Below, piece after piece: positions 25,730 to 34,338 of a stretch of DNA of 64,000 nucleotides (position 1 is the first letter of the stretch; every line of letters begins with the position of its first letter). The DNA is taken from NCBI GenBank assembly GCA_024742735.1, contig JANSXV010000003.1, forward strand, positions 434,001-498,000. Direction: 5' to 3'. The notes beneath the pieces were generated by a model. It searched no databases and was not told the DNA's origin. It saw only the letters and a list, made by a program, of their open reading frames with translations. The stretch comes from Alphaproteobacteria bacterium. GTDB lineage: Bacteria > Pseudomonadota > Alphaproteobacteria > Caulobacterales > Maricaulaceae. The position numbers and the translations under genes were made by a program.

Positions 25730-27433
25730 CTAGTTCGCGCCCAGAATCTGGCGGATATAGCCGGACACTTCATCAATACGGTCGGCGAAGCTGGGATTGG
25801 CGCCATCGCCCAGGGACTCCTCGACAGCGCTGAGCGCCCCGTCCGGCCCGGCCCGGCGCAGGGCCGTGATGGAGTATTTGAACACGTCGGGTTCACACGC
25901 TCCGCCATCGCGCGGATCGACCCGGTGGAAACGCCCGGTCGCACCGGTCTCCACCTCCAGGATGCAACGCTGGTCAGGTTCCAGGCTCAGCCAGACGATG
26001 GCGCGGAAATCATCCAGCGCCGGGCCGGCATAGTCGGAATGGCCCAGCCCGCTATCGCCGGCCTCGGTCGTATCCACCGTCGCCAGACCCTCCAGCACGA
26101 CCGGCGCAGGCGTGACGTCGCCGGCGCGCGGATAACCACCCTGGATGCGCCGCGACAGCTGAAGCGCCCGATCCGAGGCCGAGGCGTAAAGCGTCATGTC
26201 GCCGGCCAGATGGAGCAGCTCCGGAATGGTGTACAGAAAGTCGGCCTGGTCCACGTCCGGGCTCGCCCAGACGACCTGATCGAAGAAGGGTTCGTCCAGC
26301 GGCGGGGGATTGTCCTCGGCCATCTCCTCCAGCGCGCGCAGCAGGAAGCGGTTGCCCATGGAGTGGGCGACCACATGGATGCGGTCGGCGTCGGCATGTT
26401 CCATAAGGATCTCAAGATAACGGCGCAAATCGTCGATGACCGGACGGATCACCTGATTGGCGTCGGCGAAATAGCCCAGCGTCGTCCCGCGCGAAGGCCA
26501 GGAATACAGAGCCGGCGCGCCGTCGATCTCCAGGTCCACCGCCAGCTGTGCGGCGCGCTCGGCGGCGGAGCGGAAGTCGGTGTTATAGCCATGGATGAAG
26601 ACCAGAAGCTCGCGGCGCTCCGACTGGTCCATGACCAGATCGAGATATTCTCCGAACCCCTCTTCGGTCGCGATGGGCTGGACCCGTTCGATGATGAAAT
26701 ACCGCCCGCGCAAGGCTGACAGGTCGCCCTGCCAGCGGTCGGTCCTGCGGATCTCGCCGATCTCACGATTGCGCGGCACGGAGACCTCCACGACGCCCAG
26801 CTCCAGCGGCGCGCGCTCATGACCATAGAATTCCAGCGGGTTGGCTTCACCGGTCCGCGCCCGGTTGGTGCCGTAGAAGACCGGCACAATGACATGGTCG
26901 GGGATGGCCGATCCGACCACCGGCAGGTCGCGTGTCTGCGCCTCGGCCTCGGCGTTGCGCAGGGCGCGTTCATAAGCGGCCTGCGCGTAGAGCTGGGCGT
27001 CCGGCCCGGCGAGCCCGGCCTCTAGATCGCGCATGCGCTCGGCGATGGGCAGCCACTGCTCGGCGGTCATGCCGCCATTATTGGCCCAGGCCTCCAGGGT
27101 GAAGAAAATGTCCAGCGCGCCCTCCAGATCGCCGCGCGCGCCATGGCGGGCGATGGCGGTCAGGAAGATCGGCACGTCCCCGGCGTCCACGGAATCCACA
27201 GTCAGGCGCTGAAGCGCGGCCGCGTCGACCGCTGCGGGCGCATCCGGGGCCGGGCAGCTGTCCGCCAGTTCGGCGAGGTCGAACAGGGCGGCCACCGTCT
27301 CGCTGGCGGAAAGCTCAAGATCGAGGATGTCCGCAGCCGACGGCAGGGCGTCCGGGCAGCCCTCCTGGGCGGCCGCGCCGGCTGAAACGCAAAGGGCGGC
27401 GCTGAGCGCAAGCGCCGTGATCGACATCCTCAT
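25730..27433 (-). CDS. Exported alpha/beta hydrolase, DUF900 type
   Basis: 567 residues; the ATG at 27433 sits 8 bp after GGAGGA and starts a signal peptide (MRMSITALALSAALCVSAGAAAQ). Residues 30-165 are helical and may hold Sel1/TPR-like repeats. The DUF900 hydrolase domain begins at VPVFYGTNRAR and includes the strand LLVFIHGYNTDF and the nucleophile S358 in VVAHSMGNRF. A late Asp is likely in VWASPDVDQADF, and a His near the C-terminus. Substrate unknown (ester or lipid). It is divergent from the TPR-CHAT gene and shares its promoter region, so it appears to belong to the module. Confidence 0.82.
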   Translation of the reverse strand: MRMSITALALSAALCVSAGAAAQEGCPDALPSAADILDLELSASETVAALFDLAELADSCPAPDAPAAVDAAALQRLTVDSVDAGDVPIFLTAIARHGARGDLEGALDIFFTLEAWANNGGMTAEQWLPIAERMRDLEAGLAGPDAQLYAQAAYERALRNAEAEAQTRDLPVVGSAIPDHVIVPVFYGTNRARTGEANPLEFYGHERAPLELGVVEVSVPRNREIGEIRRTDRWQGDLSALRGRYFIIERVQPIATEEGFGEYLDLVMDQSERRELLVFIHGYNTDFRSAAERAAQLAVDLEIDGAPALYSWPSRGTTLGYFADANQVIRPVIDDLRRYLEILMEHADADRIHVVAHSMGNRFLLRALEEMAEDNPPPLDEPFFDQVVWASPDVDQADFLYTIPELLHLAGDMTLYASASDRALQLSRRIQGGYPRAGDVTPAPVVLEGLATVDTTEAGDSGLGHSDYAGPALDDFRAIVWLSLEPDQRCILEVETGATGRFHRVDPRDGGACEPDVFKYSITALRRAGPDGALSAVEESLGDGANPSFADRIDEVSGYIRQILGAN

Positions 27434-27510
27434 CCCGCAGTCCTCCAGGAGCATCCCCATACAGGAAGCTCTACCATGGCCCGGCGGTCGCGCCATGGGA
27501 AGCGCAGGGC

Positions 27511-27524
27511 CGGATTCGTCAGAA
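27511..27524. promoter_or_regulatory. Degenerate operator (site 5, TPR-CHAT promoter)
   Basis: CCGGATTCGTCAGA resembles the right half of site 1 (CCGGGATTGTCAGG) and ends about 72 bp upstream of the TPR-CHAT start, the same distance as site 4 from the caspase start. Weak on its own; the position is what supports it. Confidence 0.35.
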
Positions 27525-27594
27525 ATCGTAAGGTTTGCGCGAAGGCTCGTCTTGCGTGCACCATGGTGTAGACGACCGCCTTGAGGGGACACAC

Positions 27595-30504
27595 ATGATC
27601 AGGACCTGGCTCGCAGCGCTGGCCGCAGCGGCGCTCACCATCGCAGCAGGATATGCCCAGGATGCCAGCGAGGCCGGGGCCGTCATCGCGCCGGCGATCA
27701 CCGATGCGAACGCCCGCGCCCTTCTGGACGCCGCCGAGGCCTCGGATATGGAGGCTGACCCGGCCGCCGCTTTGGCCGCCTGGACCGCCGCCTTTGAAGC
27801 CGCCCGCACCGCGGCGCCGGACGAGACGCTGGGCCTTGCGCAGATCCGCAACCAGCTGGGTGCAGCCCATTTCTATGCCGGGGAGCGGGAGGCGGCGCTC
27901 GGGCATTTCCAGGCCGCCGCCGAAGCTTTCGCGGGCGCCGAGGGCTTCGCCGAGAACCGCCAGGAAGCCCTGGGCAATGTCGGCTCGATCCTGGCGCAGC
28001 TTGGCCGGTTCGCCGAAGCCGAGGCCGCCCAGCGTGAAGCCTTCGAGATCCGCCAGACGCTCTACCCGGAGGCCCATCCCCAGATCGCCCGCTCCTACTT
28101 CGAACTGGGCGCCCTGGCCAACCAGCAGGGCCGCGCCGAAGAGGCCGCCCGCCTGGTGGGCCGGGCTCTGTCGCTGCGCCTTGAGACCTTAGGGGCCGAC
28201 CATCCCCATTCAGCCATGACCCGGGTCAGTCTGGCCTCCATCCTCACCGCCGCCCAGCGCCATGACGAGGCCATCACTGAAGCGCGCGCCGGCCTTGAAA
28301 CGCTGGAGGCGATCCTGCCGGCGGGCCATCCCTTCATCGGCTTCGCCAAGTCCAACTATGCCGGCGCACTGAACGCGGCGGGCCGTCACCGCGAAGCCGA
28401 GCCCTTCCTGCGCCAGATTCTGGATGAGCGCCGCGCCCAGCTGGGGCCAGACCATCCCCAGGTCGCCGACAGCCTGAACAATCTGGCCGTCGCGCTTGGC
28501 GCTCTGGGCCGGCAGGACGAAGCGCGGACGCTCTTCCTCGCCGCCCGCGACATCTACCTGGCCTCCGAGGGCGAGGATTCTCCGACCGCTGCGCGCATGC
28601 AGGCCAACGCCGCCGACTTCGCCGGGCCGGACCAGCTTGAAGAACGCCTGGCGGCTCTGGCCGCGTTCGACCGGATCGGGATCGATGACGGCGAGGACCG
28701 CATGCGGCTTCTGTCCCGAGTCGCGATTTCTCTGGCGAACGCCGGACGCCTGGACGAGGCCGTCACGCGCATCACGCAGGCGCAGGCGCTGGCGCCGGGC
28801 CTGTTCCCTGACGGCCATGAGGCGCGCCTGGCGCTGATCATCGACGAAGCCTGGATCCGCGCCGCCGATCCGGACCAGCAAGCGCAGGCTCTGGCGCTCG
28901 CCGCGGCGGCCGCGCGCGCCCTGATCGACGCGAACGTGCTGGATGTGGACCGCAGCCGGGACGCTGCTGTTCGCCGGAACGCCGCGCGCCGCCGGGCGTT
29001 GGACGTGGCCTATGCAGCCGGAGACGCGGACCTGATCATCGCGCTCCTGGACTCGGGCGGGCCCGGCGGCCTGTCCCTGTCGCTGGCCGCGGCCTCCGCG
29101 CGCTCAGGGGCGGACTCCGAAGCCCTGCGCGCCCGGCAGGACGCCGCGCGCCGCGCCCGGGCCGCGGAGACCCGCTATATCCGCCTGCGCGCGACCGGCG
29201 CCGGCGCCGACGCGATCGAGGCCGCCTCCCAGCGCTGGGACGAGGCCCGCGCCGCCCTCGCGGAAGCCGATGCGGCCTTGCCGGCCGATCTGGGCGGCGG
29301 GGCGGACGGCCCGAGCCTCGCCAGCATTCAGGCCGGGCTTGCGCCCCATGAAGCGATGCTCGCCTTCGCCTTCACCGAGCGCGGCGGGGTCGCCGCCGCC
29401 ATCAGCCGGGCTGGCATGACGCTGGACCGGCTCACTGTCTCCGAAGCAGAAGCAGGCGGCCATGTCGCTTCGATCCGGGCCGCGCTCGCAGCCGGCGCCG
29501 GCGCCTTCCGCAGCGGGGGCCGCGCAGCCGAAACGCTAAGCGCCTTCCCCGCCGGGGACGCCCATGCGCTCTATCGCGGGCTGTTCACCGCCGACATCGA
29601 GGCGGCGACGCGCGAGGCGCGCACCCTCATCATCCAGCCCGATGGCCCTTATGCCAGTCTGCCCTTCTCGGTCCTGATCACTGAGCCCGCTCCGGACACG
29701 CTTGTGCGGCAGGATGAGTTGCGCGAGGCCCCCTGGCTGGCCCGGCGTCAGGCGACGGTTCAGGCCGCCCGGCTGACCCAGCCGGTCCAGCAGCGCTCCA
29801 TCGCGCGTACCGCGGCGGCCCGCCTGTTCGCAGCCGGTGCGCCGGCCTTTACCGGCGGGCTGGAAACCGCCGACCTGTCCGCCGTGCTGCGCGGGGCGGG
29901 CGTCGATGCAGACGCCCTGATCACCCTGCCGCCCCTGCCGGGAGCCCGGTCGGAGCTGGACCGTCTGGCGGCGCGCTTCGGGGCGGAGCGCACAACCCTG
30001 ATCGCGGGCGATGCGGCGACGGAGGACGCCGTGCTCAGGGGCGGCATGGAGGAGGCGGATATCGTGGTTTTCGCCACCCACGGCCTGCTGCCCGGCGAGC
30101 TGGAGGGTCTGGACGAACCCGCGCTCGCCTTCCTGCCGCCCGGCGAGGGCGAGGGCGCGGAGACGGACGGCCTTCTGACCGCCAGCGAGATCGCGAGCCT
30201 GCGGCTGCGCGCCGAATGGGTCGTGCTGTCGGCCTGCAACACTTTCACCGATGGCCGCGCCACGCCGGCCGACCGCCTTGCGGAGGCTTTCCTGTACGCC
30301 GGCGCGCAGTCCCTGCTGGTATCCCACTGGGCGGTGCGCGACGACGTAGCGGCGGAAATCACGACCGCCGTGGCCGCTGGCGCGCCGGCGCTGGGCCGGG
30401 CGGAGGCTCACCGTCAGGCGCTGCTGGCCGTCATGGATAATCCGTCCATACGCGGCGGCGCCCATCCCGGCGTCTGGGCGCCTTTCGCCCTGATCGGACG
30501 CTAG
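27595..30504 (+). CDS. Exported TPR-CHAT fusion protease
   Basis: 969 residues; the ATG follows GAGGGG and begins a signal peptide (MIRTWLAALAAAALTIAAGYAQ). KLC-type TPRs occupy about residues 60-330 (YPEAHPQIARSYFELGALANQQGRAEEA, LGADHPHSAMTRVSLASIL, LGPDHPQVADSLNNLAVALGALGRQDEA). A helical linker follows, then a CHAT domain from about 600 with His829 (VVFATHGLLPGE) and Cys881 (LSACNTFTDG), AFLYAGAQSLLVSHW and the terminal WAPFALIG. The dyad is intact, giving the module a third clan CD-type enzyme. It is transcribed alone from a divergent promoter with the DUF900 hydrolase. Either the fusion or the split TPR/CHAT operon could be the ancestral form. Confidence 0.9.
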   Translation: MIRTWLAALAAAALTIAAGYAQDASEAGAVIAPAITDANARALLDAAEASDMEADPAAALAAWTAAFEAARTAAPDETLGLAQIRNQLGAAHFYAGEREAALGHFQAAAEAFAGAEGFAENRQEALGNVGSILAQLGRFAEAEAAQREAFEIRQTLYPEAHPQIARSYFELGALANQQGRAEEAARLVGRALSLRLETLGADHPHSAMTRVSLASILTAAQRHDEAITEARAGLETLEAILPAGHPFIGFAKSNYAGALNAAGRHREAEPFLRQILDERRAQLGPDHPQVADSLNNLAVALGALGRQDEARTLFLAARDIYLASEGEDSPTAARMQANAADFAGPDQLEERLAALAAFDRIGIDDGEDRMRLLSRVAISLANAGRLDEAVTRITQAQALAPGLFPDGHEARLALIIDEAWIRAADPDQQAQALALAAAAARALIDANVLDVDRSRDAAVRRNAARRRALDVAYAAGDADLIIALLDSGGPGGLSLSLAAASARSGADSEALRARQDAARRARAAETRYIRLRATGAGADAIEAASQRWDEARAALAEADAALPADLGGGADGPSLASIQAGLAPHEAMLAFAFTERGGVAAAISRAGMTLDRLTVSEAEAGGHVASIRAALAAGAGAFRSGGRAAETLSAFPAGDAHALYRGLFTADIEAATREARTLIIQPDGPYASLPFSVLITEPAPDTLVRQDELREAPWLARRQATVQAARLTQPVQQRSIARTAAARLFAAGAPAFTGGLETADLSAVLRGAGVDADALITLPPLPGARSELDRLAARFGAERTTLIAGDAATEDAVLRGGMEEADIVVFATHGLLPGELEGLDEPALAFLPPGEGEGAETDGLLTASEIASLRLRAEWVVLSACNTFTDGRATPADRLAEAFLYAGAQSLLVSHWAVRDDVAAEITTAVAAGAPALGRAEAHRQALLAVMDNPSIRGGAHPGVWAPFALIGR

Positions 30505-30506
30505 GT

Positions 30507-31088
30507 CTAGTTGGTCAGAAGGAAGTAGCGCGCGGGCGCGCCGGACAGGTTGGCGACTTCAATGCGGACCGGAGCGGTCCAGACCGGCGTCCAGCGGCAC
30601 TCGGCGGGACCAGACTCGGCGACCTGCCGGCAGATCTCCGTCCCCGCCTCATCGCGAACCCGGAGCACGAACGCCCCGTCACCACGCGGCGCCAGGGACA
30701 CGATGGCTGCGCGCCCGGAGTGGAAGATGTCGGTGAAAGCCGCGCTGCCGCCGCTGCTCAGCAGCCCGTCGCGATAGGCCGGACCGGCCGTGCGCCCGCG
30801 TGGCGGAACCGGCTCGGCGCCCAGCGCCTCGGCCCTGGACGCCCAGGTCGAAGCCAGATCAGCCTCGCCGTCGGCAGGGTGGGCGCCAAGGCCTTCCAGC
30901 ACACCGGCCGCTACGCGCAGGGCATCGGCGTGGTTCGCATCTTCAGCCTGGGCGCCGGCGACCAGCGCCTGGGCGGCGCGGCCGATCGGGTCGGTCCCGA
31001 ACGCAGGCGCATCGACCGGCGTTGCGGCGCAGGCGGACAGGAGGGCGAGGCCGGACGAGACGGCGAGCGCCGCGATGAGGTCGCGCAT
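30507..31088 (-). CDS. Lipoprotein with beta-domain, paralogue of the 16149 protein
   Basis: 193 residues from an ATG giving a lipoprotein signal with lipobox LSAC. The C-terminal domain repeats the features of the exported protein at 16149-16826: EICRQVAESGPAECRWTPVWTAPVRIEVANL and a final TN, with both cysteines conserved. These two genes bracket the caspase/CHAT genes. Its stop lies 2 bp from the TPR-CHAT stop (convergent). Operator site 6 lies 97 bp upstream, so it is a likely regulon member. Function unknown. Confidence 0.7.
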   Translation of the reverse strand: MRDLIAALAVSSGLALLSACAATPVDAPAFGTDPIGRAAQALVAGAQAEDANHADALRVAAGVLEGLGAHPADGEADLASTWASRAEALGAEPVPPRGRTAGPAYRDGLLSSGGSAAFTDIFHSGRAAIVSLAPRGDGAFVLRVRDEAGTEICRQVAESGPAECRWTPVWTAPVRIEVANLSGAPARYFLLTN

Positions 31089-31179
31089 GCGGCTTGTCTT
31101 CCCTGCAGCGAACGGCTTCAACTGGACTTCAGGTTACGCGCGCGCCCGCCTGCGCGCCAGCCGGGGGACGACGCCTGAC

Positions 31180-32538
31180 ATGAACCTGACCGAGATTGTC
31201 AGCTCCAGCTTTGCGCGGGTCGCAGCCATCGTGGCCGCCATCGCCGCCAGTGCGGCCCTGGCCGCGTTTGTGGCCGCTTACATCGCCTCGGCCAGCGTCT
31301 CGGACTCCCAGCTGCGCCAGTTGATCGACACCGACGCGGCGGGCCTCGCCGAACTGTTCTCCGCCGAGGGCGTATCCGGGCTGGCCGCGCGGATCGATGA
31401 CCGCCTCGCGCTGCGCCCGGTGGAGGGGGAGTCGCCGGTCTATGCCTTCGCCGACTCCAATGGCCGCATGCTGGCCGGCAATCTTGAAGACTGGCCGGAT
31501 GATGCGCCGCTGGATGCGCGCTGGGTCCGGCTCGACCTTGATGTGGAGGGCGCGAACGGTGCGCCGGTTCTGGGCCGCGCCCTTCTTATGCCCCAGGACA
31601 ATCGGCTGTTCGTCGGACGCACGACCGATGCGCGCCGGCAGGCGCTGGCGGAGCTGCGCACCGTGTTCGCTGCGGGCTTCGCCGCCTCCCTTGGCCTTGG
31701 GATACTGGGCGGGCTCGCCGCCGCCGGGCTGGTGCGCGGCAAGGTCGCCCGCCTCAACGCCGCCCTGCACGCCGTGCGAGACGGCGCGGTGGACCGGCGC
31801 GCGCCCGGAGACGACGCAAGCGACGAGTTCGGCGTTCTGGCGCGCAACATCAACATGGCGCTGGACCGGATCGAGCGCCTGATGAGCGTCCAGCGCGAAG
31901 TGAACGATCTGACCGCCCACGAGCTGAAATCCCCGCTTCTGCGCATCGACCACACCCTGGCCGAAGTCGATCAGGAGGAGGCGATCCAGCGCGCGCGCGC
32001 CCAGCTGGAGGATCTGGCCGGGCTCATCGAGGCGCTTCTGGACATCTCCGCGGTCAGCGCCCAGATCGGCGACTCGCGCGGGCTGGAGGCCGTCGATCTC
32101 GCAGAGACGGTCAGGCATCTCGCCCCGCTCTACGCCGATGTCGCCGAGGAGGCGGGGATCTCGCTGGAGGTCGACGCCGACGCGCCCGTGACGCTGGCCG
32201 GCTCGCAGGTTCAGCTGTCGCGCCTCATCGCCAATCTGATCGACAACGCCGTGAAATTCTCCACCGAAGGCGGCACGGTGCGCGTCAGCGTGAAGCCCGG
32301 CCCGGTTCTGGAGGTCAGCGATCAGGGCCCCGGCATCCCTGAAGAGGCGCGCGAGAAGATCTTCACCCGCTTCGTGCGCACCCACGAGGACGGCCGCGTG
32401 CGCGGGCACGGGCTGGGCCTGTCCTTCGTGCACGCCGCCGCGCGCCGCCATGGCCTGATCGTGGAGGTGGGCGAGGCAAGCTGGCCCGAAGGCCCCGGCG
32501 GGGCGCGCTTCGTGGTGCGCCGGCCGCCAGAGGCGTAA
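31180..32538 (+). CDS. Membrane sensor histidine kinase
   Basis: 452 residues. TM1 is about 12-36, a periplasmic sensor region about 37-155, TM2 about 161-185 and HAMP about 186-238. The dimerisation box has phospho-acceptor H247 (AHELKSPLLRIDH). The ATPase domain has the N box NLIDNAVKFS, G1 box DQGPGIP and G2 box GHGLGLSF. All catalytic motifs are present. The start (31180) follows GGGGGA. The only response regulator nearby is 17 kb away at 13758; together they bracket the exported protease genes, so I infer they are partners sensing an envelope signal. Operator site 6 overlaps codons 2-8. Confidence 0.92.
   Translation: MNLTEIVSSSFARVAAIVAAIAASAALAAFVAAYIASASVSDSQLRQLIDTDAAGLAELFSAEGVSGLAARIDDRLALRPVEGESPVYAFADSNGRMLAGNLEDWPDDAPLDARWVRLDLDVEGANGAPVLGRALLMPQDNRLFVGRTTDARRQALAELRTVFAAGFAASLGLGILGGLAAAGLVRGKVARLNAALHAVRDGAVDRRAPGDDASDEFGVLARNINMALDRIERLMSVQREVNDLTAHELKSPLLRIDHTLAEVDQEEAIQRARAQLEDLAGLIEALLDISAVSAQIGDSRGLEAVDLAETVRHLAPLYADVAEEAGISLEVDADAPVTLAGSQVQLSRLIANLIDNAVKFSTEGGTVRVSVKPGPVLEVSDQGPGIPEEAREKIFTRFVRTHEDGRVRGHGLGLSFVHAAARRHGLIVEVGEASWPEGPGGARFVVRRPPEA
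31185..31203. promoter_or_regulatory. Operator CCTGAC-N6-TGTCAGC (site 6)
   Basis: CCTGACCGAGATTGTCAGC is preceded by a third CCTGAC at 31174-31179, an 11-bp step like the direct repeats bound by OmpR-type regulators. The site is 97 bp upstream of the divergent lipoprotein start and inside the first codons of the kinase gene, so it more likely serves the lipoprotein promoter. Confidence 0.55.
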
Positions 32539-32547
32539 CGGGCCTGC

Positions 32548-34197
32548 TTACATCACGAGCGCGATGCGCCGGCGGACCTTGTCTTCACCCATGACCTGCA
32601 TGACCGAATAGAGGTCGGGCGAGCGCTCGTTCCCGGTCAGCAGCACCCGGAATATCTTAGCGACATCCGCGACCACGCCGCGATAGGCGTCCGGGTTCTT
32701 CTTGTAGTCGTTGGGCCGCAGGGCGAAGCCGTTCTGGTCGGCCAGCGTGCGCAGCTTGGCGAACCAGGCCTCGCGATCATCGGCCGGATCGTACATCTCC
32801 AGATACTGGCCCATCATCGCAGCCAGCTCGTCGGCCGTGAGATAGCTCAGCATCGCCCGGGCCTCATCGGCCTGAAGCGCGAAGTGATCATCGAAGAAAT
32901 AGGAGACTTCCTTCGACACGTCGGCCCAGGTCTCGATATCCTTGCGCGAGGTGTCGCCGCCGCGCTCGATATCGAGCGCGCTGCGCACCTGCTCGGGGTC
33001 CTTGCGCATGAGCGCGGCGAGCGCGTCATCATGGGCGTCCGCCCAGGCAAGCGCGCGGTCATAGACCTCCTGCGCGGACAGGCTGGCGATGTAATGCCGC
33101 GAGATGTTGCCGAGCTTCACGAAATCGAAGAGCGGTCCGCTGCTGCCCTTCAGGCCCTTGAACGTCATCGGGAAGTCCAGAGAGTCCGTGTCAGGATTTT
33201 CCTGCTTCCAGGGCTCGAACGCGGCGTCGGCGAGCGTCAGGAGATAGTCGATCACCGCCTGGCGTGGATAACCCTGCTGCTCGAAATAGGCCACGCTGGC
33301 CTCGGGGTCCTTGCGCTTGGACAGCTTGCGCCGGGAGCCCTCGTCCATCTTGTTGATGGGCGCGATATGGGCGTAGGCCGGCGGCTCCCAGCCCATGGCT
33401 TCGAACAGCTGCAGGTGCAGCGGCACCGAGACCAGCCATTCATCGCCGCGAATGACGTGGGTGGTGCGCATGAAATGGTCATCGACCACGTGGGCGAAGT
33501 GATAGGTGGGCAGGCCTTCAGACTTCAGGATCACCACGTCGTGGTCGTTCTCCGGCATCTGGCGGAAGCCGAACAGCACGTCCTCGAACCGGATCTTGCG
33601 GCTGTGCTTGCCCGGCGCGCGCAGGCGGATCACGAAATCCTTGCCCGCGTCGAGCGCGGCGTGGATCTCGTCCTCGGACTTGTTGCGCCAGGTCGCCCAC
33701 TGGCCGTAATAGCCGGTGCGCAGCCCGGCCTTGTCCTGCTGCTCGCGCAGGGCGTCCAGCTCCTCAGACGTGGCGAAGCAGGGATAGGCGAGCCCCTTCT
33801 CCACCAGCGCCTTCACGCAGGCCTTGTAGACCGCCTCGCGCTCGCTCTGGCGATACGGCCCATAGGCGCCGCGATCTGAACCGTCGAGATCGGCGCCTTC
33901 GTCGAACGTCACGCCATAGCGCTTGAACGCCTCGATGAGGAAGGCCTCCGCGCCCTCGACCAGGCGGCGCCGGTCGGTGTCCTCGATGCGCAGGAACGCA
34001 ACCCCGCCGGTCTGCCGGGCGAACTGGGAGCAGATCAGCCCGGTATAGAGCGTACCGATATGCATGAAGCCGGTCGGGCTCGGCCCTACGCGGGTGACCA
34101 TGGCGCCCTCAGGCAGGTCCCGCTGAGGGAAGCGCTGCTCGAGCTCTGCAAGGCTCGCCAGGGGCGCAGGGAAAATTCGATCGGCAATGGAGGTCAT
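32548..34197 (-). CDS. gltX: Glutamyl-tRNA synthetase
   Basis: 549 residues from the ATG at 34197; a TTG nine bases upstream is possible, and neither has a strong ribosome site. This class I synthetase has PSPTGFMHIGTL (HIGH motif), FLRIEDTDRRR, HVIRGDEWL and KLSKR (KMSKS motif). At about 550 residues it is longer than the usual 470, with an extended C-terminal anticodon-binding region. It charges tRNA-Glu, and many alphaproteobacterial enzymes also charge tRNA-Gln for the amidotransferase route, which cannot be told here. Housekeeping gene between the protease module and the sugar island. Confidence 0.95.
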   Translation of the reverse strand: MTSIADRIFPAPLASLAELEQRFPQRDLPEGAMVTRVGPSPTGFMHIGTLYTGLICSQFARQTGGVAFLRIEDTDRRRLVEGAEAFLIEAFKRYGVTFDEGADLDGSDRGAYGPYRQSEREAVYKACVKALVEKGLAYPCFATSEELDALREQQDKAGLRTGYYGQWATWRNKSEDEIHAALDAGKDFVIRLRAPGKHSRKIRFEDVLFGFRQMPENDHDVVILKSEGLPTYHFAHVVDDHFMRTTHVIRGDEWLVSVPLHLQLFEAMGWEPPAYAHIAPINKMDEGSRRKLSKRKDPEASVAYFEQQGYPRQAVIDYLLTLADAAFEPWKQENPDTDSLDFPMTFKGLKGSSGPLFDFVKLGNISRHYIASLSAQEVYDRALAWADAHDDALAALMRKDPEQVRSALDIERGGDTSRKDIETWADVSKEVSYFFDDHFALQADEARAMLSYLTADELAAMMGQYLEMYDPADDREAWFAKLRTLADQNGFALRPNDYKKNPDAYRGVVADVAKIFRVLLTGNERSPDLYSVMQVMGEDKVRRRIALVM

Positions 34198-34338
34198 GGC
34201 GTTCAATCGCTTGGCGGTGAGCGGGGACGGCGGCCAGAGCGCGAGCGGCCGCGTGAAGGCGTGCTTTAGTGCTTCGCTCCAGCGCTGACAAGCCGACGGC
34301 GGGGCGCAAGGCGCGCACTGACAACATCGCTTCAGCGC

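Noticed and set aside
27460-27575. Three CCATGG hexamers in the hydrolase/TPR-CHAT intergenic region, considered as a repeat or regulatory array
   Set aside because: Spacing is irregular and flanks differ; the hexamer is likely by chance in GC-rich DNA.
17000-30504. Possible link of the CHAT/caspase genes to type III-E CRISPR (Craspase)
   Set aside because: No cas gene or repeat array is present, and the proteins carry signal peptides, which does not fit a cytoplasmic CRISPR effector.
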